Positions 27,358 to 37,591 of a stretch of DNA of 64,000 bases are shown piece after piece; within the stretch, counting starts at the first letter, position 1; each line of letters starts with the position of its first letter. The translations under genes and the position numbers were made by a program. The notes beneath the pieces were generated by a model that was not told the origin of the DNA, ran no database searches, and worked only from the letters and a program-made list of their open reading frames with translations. The stretch comes from Dysgonomonas sp. 511 (GTDB lineage Bacteria; Bacteroidota; Bacteroidia; Bacteroidales; Dysgonomonadaceae), in contig NZ_QVMQ01000002.1 of assembly GCF_010501105.1 (NCBI RefSeq), forward strand, positions 124,001 through 188,000, in the 5' to 3' direction.

Positions 27358-27406
27358 CATTTTTTTCAGGAAGCCGGTTGCCCCTTGGGCTGCAACTCGC
27401 AACTAT

Positions 27407-28159
27407 TTATTCTGCTGCGATAAGCTCAGGGTCTATCATTATACGTCCGCAATATTCGCACACGATAATTTTCTTCCCTATTTTTATATCCATTTGCTTT
27501 TGCGGCGGTATTTTATTGAAGCATCCACCACAGGCACCACGCTCGATACAAACAAGCGCCAAACCGTTGCGCGCACTTTTGCGGATGCGCTTAAATGCTG
27601 TGAGAAGGCGCGGCTCTACTTCTGTTTCTATCTTCTTCACGTCTTCGCGAAGTTGTTCTTCCTGCTGTTTTGTTTCGGAAACGATGCCATCCAGTTCTTC
27701 CTTCTTTTGGGCAAGGTCGGCAGAACGTTCTGAGAGAAACGACTTGCTCTTCTCTATCTGCTCCGACAGGTTCTTCGATTCGTAAGAAAATTCTTTTACA
27801 CGTTTTTCCGACAGTTCTATCTCAAGTGTTTCGAATTCGATTTCTTTACTCAGGTGGTCAAACTCCCTGTTGTTGCGCACATTATCCAATTGCTCTTTGT
27901 ATTTTTCAATCTTCAATGTGCTGTCTTTAGCCTTTTGTTTTTGGTGCGAAACGGCTGTTTCGGCTTCCTTCAACTCTGTTTCGTATTTCTTTACACGTGT
28001 TTCGAGCCCGATAATCTCGTCTTCGAGGTCTGCCACTTCGAGGGGAAGTTCGCCGCGAAGGATTTTTATATTATCTATTTCCGATAATTTTTGTTGCAGA
28101 TGATAAAGCGTTTTCAGCTTTTCTTCTACGGTAATCTCTTTTTCTTGTTTTTTAGCCAT
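27407..28159 (-). CDS. Coiled-coil C4 zinc-ribbon protein (CT398/CdsZ type)
   Basis: 250 residues: a long antiparallel coiled coil (~10-185) and a C-terminal zinc ribbon with Cys pairs in GACGGCFNKIPP and VCEYCGRIM. This is the zf-RING_7/DUF164 layout described for CT398 and Campylobacter/Helicobacter relatives, proposed to act as a chaperone or adaptor. In Bacteroidetes it is usually next to the Nif3-family gene, as it is here (123 bases downstream), which suggests a shared but unknown function. Confidence 0.9.
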   Translation of the reverse strand: MAKKQEKEITVEEKLKTLYHLQQKLSEIDNIKILRGELPLEVADLEDEIIGLETRVKKYETELKEAETAVSHQKQKAKDSTLKIEKYKEQLDNVRNNREFDHLSKEIEFETLEIELSEKRVKEFSYESKNLSEQIEKSKSFLSERSADLAQKKEELDGIVSETKQQEEQLREDVKKIETEVEPRLLTAFKRIRKSARNGLALVCIERGACGGCFNKIPPQKQMDIKIGKKIIVCEYCGRIMIDPELIAAE

Positions 28160-28282
28160 AGTTATTGTTAAATTATATATTCAATTTTGCTTTTTAGCTA
28201 TAAAAAAATGCAGTAATCGGAAAGGTTTATACTTTCTTCTTACTACATCATTTGCAATAAACAGGAGTAGATCACTGTCCAA

Positions 28283-29377
28283 TTACAAATAGTTTACGGG
28301 ATTTACATCAAATCCCGACATATAGACTGCAAAGGTAGGATATTTTTTCGTGATAATATCATAAAAAATGTTTTTTGTAAATACCTCAGACTCATAATGT
28401 CCCACTACTGCCAGCAGCAATTTGTTTTCCACATCGTAAAAGTCGTTATATTTTGCCTCACCCGTGATAAAGACATCTGCACTATACGATATAGCTTTGG
28501 GTGTAAGGAATGCACCGCTACCGCTGCACAGCGCAACATCGCGCACAGGCTTGCCCCTGAATGCAGAATGCTGTATGGTATTCAGATGAAAAGTATCTTT
28601 GAGGAAATACAGGAAATCTTCTTCTTCCATTTCTTCGGGCAATGTACCTACAACTCCGCTACCGGCTTTTTCCCAAACGTTTTCGAGTGCATAAAAATCG
28701 TATGCTGGTTCTTCGTATGGGTGTACCGATATTAGTGCCCGCAGCGCTTCGGATTGCTTATATACAGGCAATACGACCTCTATACGTGTTTCGGCTTCGG
28801 TGTGTAATACTCCCTGTTCGCCAACAAACGGGGTCGTATCTTCTCCTGCGCGAAAAGTGCCTTCGCCTTGTACATTATAGCTGCACCAATCGTAGTTGCC
28901 TATGCTGCCTGCACCTATATTAAACAATGTGTTGCGCACCAGCTCGGCATGAGAGTGCGGCACGAATGTAACCAGCTTGAGCAACTTCCCCTTTTGGGGC
29001 TCAAGTATACGAATATGCTGCAAGCCAAGCATATCGGCAAGGTATCGGTTTATTCCTTCCGCAGCATTGTCGAGGTTGGTATGGGCGGCATATACCACTA
29101 TGTCGTATTTGCAGGCTTTCATCAGGCATCGTTCTACATAGTTCTTTCCTGTAAGCGACTTGAAGCTACGGAATGCCAGTGGATGATGGGAAATAACAAG
29201 GTTGCAGCCCATAGCTATAGCCTCGTCCATCACAGCTTCGGTAACGTCGATACAAACAATGGCTCCTTTGGCTTCCTGATTGACATCGCCTACTTGTACG
29301 CCGCTATTGTCGAAACTCTCCTGCAATGGCATGGGGGCTACTTGCTCTATGGCGTGTAATATTTCCTTTATTTTCAT
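28283..29377 (-). CDS. Nif3-like dinuclear metal-centre protein
   Basis: 364 residues. The N-terminal block MPLQESFDNSGVQVGD and the metal ligands in VISHHPLAFR, VYAAHTNLDNA and the C-terminal VVGHYESE match the NIF3/YbgI/YqfO family, which forms hexameric toroids around two-metal sites. The middle insertion (~130-230, KLVTFVPHSHAELVRNTLF... PYEEPAYDFYAL) is the PII/CutA-like domain of the long form. Annotated elsewhere as GTP cyclohydrolase I type 2, but the biochemical role is disputed. Precedes the zinc-ribbon gene on the minus strand. Confidence 0.93.
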   Translation of the reverse strand: MKIKEILHAIEQVAPMPLQESFDNSGVQVGDVNQEAKGAIVCIDVTEAVMDEAIAMGCNLVISHHPLAFRSFKSLTGKNYVERCLMKACKYDIVVYAAHTNLDNAAEGINRYLADMLGLQHIRILEPQKGKLLKLVTFVPHSHAELVRNTLFNIGAGSIGNYDWCSYNVQGEGTFRAGEDTTPFVGEQGVLHTEAETRIEVVLPVYKQSEALRALISVHPYEEPAYDFYALENVWEKAGSGVVGTLPEEMEEEDFLYFLKDTFHLNTIQHSAFRGKPVRDVALCSGSGAFLTPKAISYSADVFITGEAKYNDFYDVENKLLLAVVGHYESEVFTKNIFYDIITKKYPTFAVYMSGFDVNPVNYL

Positions 29378-29402
29378 AATGCTAAAGCTGTTAATCCGAT
29401 AT

Positions 29403-29410
29403 CAAAGATA
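29403..29410 (-). promoter_or_regulatory. Candidate -7 box TATCTTTG for the Nif3-family gene (reverse strand)
   Basis: CAAAGATA on the plus strand reads TATCTTTG on the minus strand, 26 bases before the ATG. Confidence 0.55.
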
Positions 29411-29554
29411 GGATTTTCGAAACGAATGATGAAATATATCCTGATATCAATAGTAATAAAAAGCAGAAGTGCTGTGACATCGCGTCACTGCACCCCCTTG
29501 TTTCACTCAATATTTATTAGTGTTTGTATGAAAAAGAGTGAATATGTTTTTGAT

Positions 29555-30820
29555 TTATCTTTTTAGTTGGAACCAATAGCCAGGATTCACCACCCCTGTA
29601 AATGTAAGTACAGATGGAGCTTTGATATCATCGGCAGTTATTTTATATGCCTGTGCACCAAATACATGAACAAAGTTCTGATATCCTGCGTAATTTTGAT
29701 AATACCACTGCCCATTTCCATCGAAATTAAACACGCTCAGTGTGATTTCGTCATCGGTATCAGGAGTAAGTACATAGTTATAACCATATTTACACACATA
29801 ATTACCGGTTTTCAGTTCGAGTGCATGTGTTGTATTAAGAGCGGAAGACTTCACAAAATTGATGTACGAAATAATTTCCCCTTCATTGGCGCTAGCAGCT
29901 ACAAGTCCGTCATAACGGTTCTTCATACCTGCTCCCATATTTACGGTGTCGAATTTCCAGGTATCGGTTGATGAATAAAAAAGCACATTTAACGGAACCA
30001 GCGTACACTTGATTACAAAGTCGGTTCCTGCGTCTGTACAAATCAGCGATTCGGACAGAGCATCCCATCGCAAGTTTTGTATCGTCTGTCCATTTATGGT
30101 TACAGGGCTATAAAACTTTATACCTTCTGTAGTTACTACAAACGGAGCTTTGTAGACGGTAGTACCTATAGTAAATGTAAAATAGCGACCGTAACCACCC
30201 TTTGCTGATGCAATAAGTTCGCCATCGAGAAACGTTTCGTATTTAGGATATCTTGTATTTTCTTCCATTGCGCTTATTTCAGAAAAATAAGATTCACAAT
30301 TGAAAGAACTATCCAGTCTTTTCAGCGTTGCTTTAGTACCCTTCTTCACCGATTTCATCTCAATAAAGTCACTACTTACATTTAAGACTATAAATTCGTA
30401 ATCGCCATAAAAACCCGATGGGAGGCTAGAACTTGGAGTCGCAAAATAATGCAATAACGGGCTAAATGTATTGAAACTCAATACTGGCCCTTGGGTGGCA
30501 TGCAACTCGTAGTCGGAAGTATAGGTATCGCCAGGATTATAGGTTGCACCATCATACTCCACTTTCTGCTCGAAAGCAGCCTTTACAGTCCCATTCTTGA
30601 AAGAGAGGTAGTAATTGTAACCTCCGGCATAACTAGAAGCTTCGTCTGTATAATATGTCATCAGCCATCCATTAGGAGCACTTTCCAATATGTTTTGATA
30701 TTCTTGCAATGCCTTTGTCAACCTGGCTGCAGACGACTCATCAAAAATATCGTCATCGTCTTTCAGGCAGGATGTGCTAAACAAGACAGACAGTAATAAT
30801 AAATAATATAATTTTTTCAT
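29555..30820 (-). CDS. DUF4302 lipoprotein
   Basis: 421 residues with lipobox FSTSC (Cys18) and an acidic stretch DDDDIFDES right after it, typical of surface-exposed Bacteroidetes lipoproteins. The block ALQEYQNILESAPNGWLMTYYT is the DUF4302 start. No catalytic motif is seen; it is likely a surface binding protein. It is the last gene of the 29.5-36.7 kb operon, 13 bases after the metallohydrolase gene, so it should act with the SusC/SusD importer. Confidence 0.85.
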   Translation of the reverse strand: MKKLYYLLLLSVLFSTSCLKDDDDIFDESSAARLTKALQEYQNILESAPNGWLMTYYTDEASSYAGGYNYYLSFKNGTVKAAFEQKVEYDGATYNPGDTYTSDYELHATQGPVLSFNTFSPLLHYFATPSSSLPSGFYGDYEFIVLNVSSDFIEMKSVKKGTKATLKRLDSSFNCESYFSEISAMEENTRYPKYETFLDGELIASAKGGYGRYFTFTIGTTVYKAPFVVTTEGIKFYSPVTINGQTIQNLRWDALSESLICTDAGTDFVIKCTLVPLNVLFYSSTDTWKFDTVNMGAGMKNRYDGLVAASANEGEIISYINFVKSSALNTTHALELKTGNYVCKYGYNYVLTPDTDDEITLSVFNFDGNGQWYYQNYAGYQNFVHVFGAQAYKITADDIKAPSVLTFTGVVNPGYWFQLKR

Positions 30821-30833
30821 CTTTCAGTCAATT

Positions 30834-31712
30834 TTAAAATTGTTCGAACACTAAAGTTGGTAATTCGTCAGATCTCGTCTGAACGGCTGTCTTCAAAACA
30901 TCAAGTTTTATATCCCACGAACTATCGAGATATTTGCGAACGACATCCAGTTTTTCGCCGATTATAGCCGCACCCTGTGCACCTGCCGCAGACATCAGAT
31001 AATCCCATTCGGCATCTGTATATATCAGGTAGCGAGAGAATGTTTCTACAAAGTCTTCGTCGGGATATGTTTGTGCATATGGAGATATAAAACCTCTTTG
31101 CAGAGCATAAGCTAAATCCTTATATGGAGACTGCACCCATTCGTCGGCAACATAGTCGCCATCGGATATTGTCTTGAAAAGAGGATCATAGTTTATCTTC
31201 TGATGCAGGATGTGGGCAAATTCATGGTGCATTACGTGAAAGTAGCTATACTTCACCTGTGCAGGGTCGATAGGTATTGTCAAACCATTTATATCATATA
31301 ATGTAATCATCACCCCGCCTTCGGCTGTTCCTTGCAGGTACGAACCATTGTTGTTGTAACCCGGCGAGCCGATAAGATGTATTACCTTTGGTGCAATAGC
31401 TTTTGTAAACTCTACGTTTGCAGCTTCGTTGTAGGCTTCCAGCCAAGCATACTTGATTATCTGAACCATTATTTTCGATTTGTCCAGGCTGGCAGGCACC
31501 AGAGAGTATTTCATATCGGTCTCGATATCTTCGAGCCTATACTTCACTTCTATATTATATGGCTTAACATAGTTTTCCGTCAACCATTTATCAAAGGCTG
31601 TCCTAACAGGAGGCGTGGTATCAAATATGCTGTCTTCAAATTTATCGTCGCTACATGCACTAAATAGCCCGATGAGGACAAACAAGATTGAATATTTTAG
31701 TGTTTTTTTCAT
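30834..31712 (-). CDS. Substrate-import-associated zinc metallohydrolase lipoprotein
   Basis: 292 residues, lipobox GLFSAC (Cys20). The zinc motif HHEFAHILHQ supplies HExxH, and a downstream DEDFVETFSRYL offers the third ligand region of a gluzincin-like fold. This matches the family of metallohydrolase lipoproteins found beside SusC/SusD pairs (TIGR04549). It is likely anchored on the surface and may trim a peptide or protein substrate before import. Middle of the operon with 13- and 28-base spacers. Confidence 0.88.
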   Translation of the reverse strand: MKKTLKYSILFVLIGLFSACSDDKFEDSIFDTTPPVRTAFDKWLTENYVKPYNIEVKYRLEDIETDMKYSLVPASLDKSKIMVQIIKYAWLEAYNEAANVEFTKAIAPKVIHLIGSPGYNNNGSYLQGTAEGGVMITLYDINGLTIPIDPAQVKYSYFHVMHHEFAHILHQKINYDPLFKTISDGDYVADEWVQSPYKDLAYALQRGFISPYAQTYPDEDFVETFSRYLIYTDAEWDYLMSAAGAQGAAIIGEKLDVVRKYLDSSWDIKLDVLKTAVQTRSDELPTLVFEQF

Positions 31713-31740
31713 ATTCTTTTATTTAATAAATTATTGAAAT

Positions 31741-33330
31741 TTATTTTTTCGACCTCGGATTTGGAGTCAATCCGGCATCTATTACATCCTGAGGTAGTTG
31801 GAATGCTCTACGATCGTCATCTTTAGTCAATATATCTGTGGTTTCGTAATATTGCCCATCGAGCAACGTGCGGCGGGCGATTTCGATACGGTAACGTTTT
31901 ATATCGTGCCAACGAAGTCCTTCGTGTATGGTAAGGATACGCCTCAACTGCAAGATGCAATGTATAAGGTTCTCCATGCTGCCACCGGCAACAGCGAACT
32001 CCTGATTCAGTTTTTTCTTATGAGTTGGCGCTTCGGGCTTATAATACTGCATGTTATTATCTCCATAATGAGCATTTATCTTATCCAAAGTCATCAGCCC
32101 TGCACTACCCACCGAGAAGTGCGACATAAACAAGTGCAAGTCGGCTACAGCCAGACTAAACTCACCCTTCAATGCATATGCTTCTGCTCTGACCAGCAAG
32201 GCTTCGTCTGCGGTGAAAACCGGTAACACCACGTGGGCACGGCCAGTACCCCCAACAGGGTCGAGCAATTCGAAATATTCAGTAAGCTTCAATGCAAATT
32301 GCTTTGGATAACCTGTATATCCCCACGATCTCATATGAAATGCACCTCTTGTCCAAAAACCGCTGGAATTGATAGTCTCATTTTCCGAGATAAACGAATT
32401 GTGGCAATATTTACATCCTGTTAAATAACCAGGTCCGGAAGTACGTCCCCATGTCGATACTCCTCTGATATTCATCAATGTAGCTTTTGTCGAAGAACTT
32501 ACATAACTGTTTGTAATAGCCACATCGTCGGTGGTCGAATACAAAGACTTCCAGTCTCTCAGCATGCTTGCAGGATTGGAGGTTAGTATCTCCGATGTAT
32601 ATTTTATTATGTTGTTCAACTTTTCGGTATTGTCTCCCGCAGCCAGGCTATAGAGATAGAAACGGGCGGCAAAAGCGTAAGCAGCCTTTTTGTTGAAGTG
32701 GTATTTAGGCACGGTGTACAGGTTGTCGTCTATCAGCGGCAATGCGGCTAAAAGATCTTTCTCTATCTTTGCATACACCTCGGCAACAGTACCTCTTTCA
32801 TATATAGGCTTCACCTCTGTTTCGGGTTTTTCCATATATGGGATACCCATATCGGTATTGCTGGTACTGCCATAGGCCTTACAGAAAAGGGTGGCTAATA
32901 CGAAGTGGTTGTAAGCACGGCATATCAAGGCCTCTCCTTTTTGTGGGTTCAGCGACGCACTTCCTCCCATTTCTTCTATTGCCTGCAAGGCTGTATTTGC
33001 AGAGGCAATCGCACGATAATGCGAGTTCCATATAAAATAAGGGCTGTCGTTCGATGTTTCGGTTACATCTTGCCACGAATAATATTCTTCCTGATCTCTG
33101 GTCCAATAAGAGTTCCAGCGAGTACCATTATCGTCCACATTGTCCGAAGCCTGTTCTGCAATCATAGTACCAGGAAGGGTGGTGGAATATGCAGAGACAA
33201 GCAATGCTTTTATTTTGTCGGGAGTATCCAGTTCTGTTCTGTTATCGGGCATAGTATCCAGATAGCTGTCGCAAGAGCTGGCACCCAACAGAAAGATAAA
33301 GGGTAAAATGTATTTATATATCTTCTTCAT
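31741..33330 (-). CDS. RagB/SusD-family substrate-binding lipoprotein
   Basis: 529 residues. Lipobox LGASSC (Cys20), SYLDTMPDNRTEL start, and SusD blocks GEALICRAYNHFVLATLFC (TPR-like helices) and LLVRAEAYALKGEF. The C-terminal block LRWHDIKRYRIEI is the usual SusD end (LRWxDLxRxG). SusD proteins sit as lids over a SusC barrel and bind the ligand. It lies 22 bases downstream of its SusC partner. No glycosidase is in the operon, so a non-glycan ligand is plausible. Confidence 0.95.
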   Translation of the reverse strand: MKKIYKYILPFIFLLGASSCDSYLDTMPDNRTELDTPDKIKALLVSAYSTTLPGTMIAEQASDNVDDNGTRWNSYWTRDQEEYYSWQDVTETSNDSPYFIWNSHYRAIASANTALQAIEEMGGSASLNPQKGEALICRAYNHFVLATLFCKAYGSTSNTDMGIPYMEKPETEVKPIYERGTVAEVYAKIEKDLLAALPLIDDNLYTVPKYHFNKKAAYAFAARFYLYSLAAGDNTEKLNNIIKYTSEILTSNPASMLRDWKSLYSTTDDVAITNSYVSSSTKATLMNIRGVSTWGRTSGPGYLTGCKYCHNSFISENETINSSGFWTRGAFHMRSWGYTGYPKQFALKLTEYFELLDPVGGTGRAHVVLPVFTADEALLVRAEAYALKGEFSLAVADLHLFMSHFSVGSAGLMTLDKINAHYGDNNMQYYKPEAPTHKKKLNQEFAVAGGSMENLIHCILQLRRILTIHEGLRWHDIKRYRIEIARRTLLDGQYYETTDILTKDDDRRAFQLPQDVIDAGLTPNPRSKK

Positions 33331-33352
33331 ACTTTTTGGAATTTTTTTATGA

Positions 33353-36300
33353 TTATAGACCCAATCTTAGCGTTAGTGTAAATTGTTTTGGAACAGGAGC
33401 CGACACCCCTCCCGAACGGAAGAACTCAGGGTCTTGTCCATTTAGTTTTTTATCTGCATAGAGCAAGAACAAGTTTGTAGCTTGCAGCTTGAGCGAAAGA
33501 TTGTTGATATGAGGGGCAATCCATTGTTTAGGGAAATCGTAAGTCAACGAAACTTCTTTCAGTCTGATAAAGTCTCCTTTTGCAATACGCACATCCGAAT
33601 AGTTGTAAGCATTGTAGGCGTATGACAGCTTGCTGTTATTGTACACCTGACGGCTATTAAGTATTACCGGCACATCTGTTTGTTTTTCCTCTCCCGGAAG
33701 CGTCCATCTGTTTTTAAATTCTTTAGGCATCGATGTCAGGTCTGTATATGACGAGCTGAAAACAGGGTCGAGACGAACGACATTTCCAAAGGCATAAGTC
33801 ATAAACACATTCAATTTGAAGTTTTTGTAACGGAAAAGGTTTCCTAGTCCTCCCGAAGTAGTAGGATCGGTAGGGCCTTCATAGATAAGGAAGTCTACAT
33901 TATTCCTTTCCTGGAAATAAATTCCATCGACCGTAACATTTCCACTTTGGTCTAAGAATGTAGGAATACCGTCTTCGTTCAATCCTTTGAATGGAATAGA
34001 GAATAAAGCCCTAGATGGATAACCTTCGCGTGTGAAACCAGTGTTTGTTACGTAGTCGAAAACGCGCGACCTGGAGTCGAGTTTTGTAACCTCTGTCTTT
34101 ATGTTAGAGAATACAAGGTCTGTTGTCCACGAAAAATCCCTTGTTGTTATATTCTTTGTAGATATGGATACCTCTATACCATGCGACTTCATGTCGGCCA
34201 CATTGGCATATTTAGTAATCTGGCCTCCGATACCCATTGTGCTTGTAGGCCCTATCAGGTCATAGTTGTTACGCTTAAACCAGTCTACATCGAGGTTTAT
34301 CCTGTTGTTGAGGAATCCTACGCTTGCACCGATATTAAGCTCATGTTTTTTCTCATAAGTAAGTTCACTGTTTTCCAGATCGGATATTTCCAATCCCGAT
34401 TCCTTGTCGGCAGCAAAAGGCCTGTAAGTATTGAAACTTTTTAGTACAATACGCGAGTTTGTCACCGAGGCCGGCCCGCTGTCTCCTGTAAGGCTATACG
34501 AGGCTTTCAGTGTAAGATGCGACAAGGTAGGCTTCAAATCTTTAAAGAATTTTTCTTCGTGAGCATTCCACGCACCCGATATATTCCATGTTGGCAACCA
34601 GCGCGATTTTCTCGACTTACCCAGTTTGTTTGTTCCTTCGTAGCGAACTGTACCGCTGACAGTGTATTTACCTTGATACGAATAGGTAGGATTGGCGAAG
34701 AATGATGCTATACGTCCGCGCGTAATGGCCATAGAGAAGTAGTCGCTACCGTCTTCTATCCCTTTCTTAAAGAACTGGTATGTATAGAATGGTATTTCTC
34801 CCATGCTATATTGCAATCCCCAACCATTGAACCATGTTTTTTTGCGCTCTACCGAGTTGAGCTCCATACCACCATATATTTTCACAATATGGTCGTGATT
34901 GAATGTCTTCATATAATCTCCTGCCAAACGGAAATCATAACCCAACATCTTCATATCCGTTCTTTGATAAATACCGCCTTCAGGCAATATGGAAACCGGC
35001 AGAGAAAAAAGTTTATCAGGATCGGTATATAGGAAAGGGTTATTGTCGCGCACTTCGGCATCGGGCATAGCCCTGTAGGCAAGTGCTTGGTTCGACTCGT
35101 CTAATATATTATGTTCTTGCGACAACGACTGGTATTTGATGGCACCCAGCATACTGATTTCGAAATCAGGAATTACCTTCCATCTCATTTCCCCGTTAAT
35201 TCTCAGGTCTACAATATTCAAATCCATGTAGTTGTTATCCAATTCGTGAAGAATATTGAACGGCGCATAATTACGCTTGTAATATGTATTTTTGTCCAAA
35301 GCTCTCGATGTATTCAGCGCATAACTATAAGGGTTGATATCGAAATCGCGCCTTACTTCTCCCGAAACCACGTCTAATTCCTGGCTCAATGTTCCCGGAG
35401 CTTTTTGCTTACGGTACGATGCGTTAGCACCCAGGTTTATCGACAAGTTGGGAAGTACGCGGTGAGTTACGTTCAGGTTGGTCGTATATCTGCTTACCTT
35501 ACTTTGCTTCGACCATCCCGGATCGAACATGGCACTTAACGAACCATAAAACTGAGTTTTCTCTGTTCCCGCAGTAACACCTACTGAGTGATTGTGCATT
35601 ATATTGGTTTGGAATAGTTCGTCGAACCAATCCGTATTCCTCATTTCTGCACTTCTGAGGTATTGGTTCATCATCTCTGGTGTATTTTCCATAGGGTATG
35701 TACCCGTTACAGGGTCGTAGTTGAACAGGTCGTACATATATCCATACACCCCACTACTTGCAGCACGGTTTAGCTTGGCATAAGTCAACCAGCCTTTTTG
35801 TTCCATTTCTTTGTAGACACCCATCTGCTCCTGAGAGTTCATTATGTTGAAGTTCCTGTAGCTAGGCTTCAACCTCATTGTGTATTCACCTGTATAATTT
35901 ATACTACTGGTTCCGGCACGTCCTCTCTTTGTGGTCACCACGATCACACCCGCCATAGCACGCGCACCATAAATAGAAGTTGCCGAACCGTCTTTCAATA
36001 TCTGAAAGTTTTCTATGTCGTCGGGATTGAGGCCGGCAATAGCCGAACTAACCAAAGTAATAGCGTCTCCCGACGATAAGTCGTCGGCACTAACTTCGGC
36101 AATATCTTCCATAATTACCCCGTCGACAACCCATAGCGGCTTAGAGTCTCCATATATGGATGTAGCTCCACGCACGCGGATTTTAGGTGCTGTACCAAAA
36201 GTACCCGAAACGTTTTGTACCGAAACCCCTGCCGAACGACCTTCGAGCCCGCGGCTGATTTCGGCCATACCGTCAATTTTTACATTTTCGCCCTTCAACT

Positions 36301-36748
36301 GGTCTGTAGCTCCGGTAAACAAGCGTTTATCGGTACGCACCATCCCGGTTACCACAACTTCGTCGAGTTGTTGTGCCGAAGGCTTCATTTTCACTGTCAT
36401 TTGAGGAGAAATGGCAGCATCGAGAACCTCGTAACCAATAAATGAAAAAGACAGTACTTTTACATTTGCCGGTACATTAATACTGAACCGCCCATCGACA
36501 TCTGTCAATGTACCGGTAGTTGTCCCTTTTACCGAAACAGAAGCGCCGATAATAGGCTCCCCATTTTCATCCTGTACTAATCCTTTCACATTTTGTGTCT
36601 GAGCTAGCATCGAGAATGTCCCGATAAACAAACACAGGATCAAAACCCCTAATTTTCTCATAAGCATCCTTGATTTTAATTTAGATAATACATGAATATC
36701 TAACTTCGTTTTGCGAGTTGTTGTTAGTTTTATTTTTTGCATTTTCAT
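33353..36748 (-). CDS. SusC/RagA-family TonB-dependent outer-membrane receptor
   Basis: 1131 residues. A signal anchor region (MLMRKLGVLILCLFIGTFSMLAQ) is preceded by ~27 extra residues, so translation may start at an internal ATG (Met28 or Met30). Then a carboxypeptidase-regulatory-like domain (KGLVQDENGEPIIGASV, FIGYEVLDA), a complete plug (LDEVVVTGMVRTD, KIRVRGATSIYGDS, PLWVVDGVIM, SIYGARAMAGVIVVTTKRG) and a long barrel ending FTLTLRLGL. It is the energised channel of the four-gene operon. The plug contains a ~10-residue extra loop (SSGDAITLVSSA). The intact plug is a useful contrast with the plugless barrel at 9921. Confidence 0.96.
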   Translation of the reverse strand: MKMQKIKLTTTRKTKLDIHVLSKLKSRMLMRKLGVLILCLFIGTFSMLAQTQNVKGLVQDENGEPIIGASVSVKGTTTGTLTDVDGRFSINVPANVKVLSFSFIGYEVLDAAISPQMTVKMKPSAQQLDEVVVTGMVRTDKRLFTGATDQLKGENVKIDGMAEISRGLEGRSAGVSVQNVSGTFGTAPKIRVRGATSIYGDSKPLWVVDGVIMEDIAEVSADDLSSGDAITLVSSAIAGLNPDDIENFQILKDGSATSIYGARAMAGVIVVTTKRGRAGTSSINYTGEYTMRLKPSYRNFNIMNSQEQMGVYKEMEQKGWLTYAKLNRAASSGVYGYMYDLFNYDPVTGTYPMENTPEMMNQYLRSAEMRNTDWFDELFQTNIMHNHSVGVTAGTEKTQFYGSLSAMFDPGWSKQSKVSRYTTNLNVTHRVLPNLSINLGANASYRKQKAPGTLSQELDVVSGEVRRDFDINPYSYALNTSRALDKNTYYKRNYAPFNILHELDNNYMDLNIVDLRINGEMRWKVIPDFEISMLGAIKYQSLSQEHNILDESNQALAYRAMPDAEVRDNNPFLYTDPDKLFSLPVSILPEGGIYQRTDMKMLGYDFRLAGDYMKTFNHDHIVKIYGGMELNSVERKKTWFNGWGLQYSMGEIPFYTYQFFKKGIEDGSDYFSMAITRGRIASFFANPTYSYQGKYTVSGTVRYEGTNKLGKSRKSRWLPTWNISGAWNAHEEKFFKDLKPTLSHLTLKASYSLTGDSGPASVTNSRIVLKSFNTYRPFAADKESGLEISDLENSELTYEKKHELNIGASVGFLNNRINLDVDWFKRNNYDLIGPTSTMGIGGQITKYANVADMKSHGIEVSISTKNITTRDFSWTTDLVFSNIKTEVTKLDSRSRVFDYVTNTGFTREGYPSRALFSIPFKGLNEDGIPTFLDQSGNVTVDGIYFQERNNVDFLIYEGPTDPTTSGGLGNLFRYKNFKLNVFMTYAFGNVVRLDPVFSSSYTDLTSMPKEFKNRWTLPGEEKQTDVPVILNSRQVYNNSKLSYAYNAYNYSDVRIAKGDFIRLKEVSLTYDFPKQWIAPHINNLSLKLQATNLFLLYADKKLNGQDPEFFRSGGVSAPVPKQFTLTLRLGL

Positions 36749-36822
36749 TAGTTACTCTTATTGCCATTCGAACAGCATTGTACAACCTTAGTTTTCATTA
36801 CTTTAGTGTTTTATTTTCCGGA

Positions 36823-36880
36823 ATAGCAAAAGCCAATACCAAGGCGATTCTTAAATCACCCTGGTATTGGCTTTTGCTAT
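36823..36880. promoter_or_regulatory. Perfect 18-bp inverted repeat upstream of susC
   Basis: ATAGCAAAAGCCAATACC (36823-36840) and its exact complement at 36863-36880, with partly paired inner arms (GGCGATT / AATCACC). It lies 75-132 bases before the susC start, probably in its leader. No T-tract follows on either strand, so it is more likely a leader structure or operator than a terminator. Confidence 0.75.
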
Positions 36881-36941
36881 AATAATAGGAGTAAAAATAT
36901 GCTACATGTCTTGCATATACTCCGGTTTGTTTTATTTTTAC

Positions 36942-37537
<596 letters not shown>

Positions 37538-37545
37538 TATTTTTG
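37538..37545 (+). promoter_or_regulatory. Candidate -7 box TATTTTTG for the L,D-transpeptidase gene
   Basis: TAnnTTTG match 46 bases before the ATG at 37592. Confidence 0.55.
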
Positions 37546-37591
37546 CAAAAACTCTAAAAAACTAACTTATTAGCTCACTTTACAATCTTTT

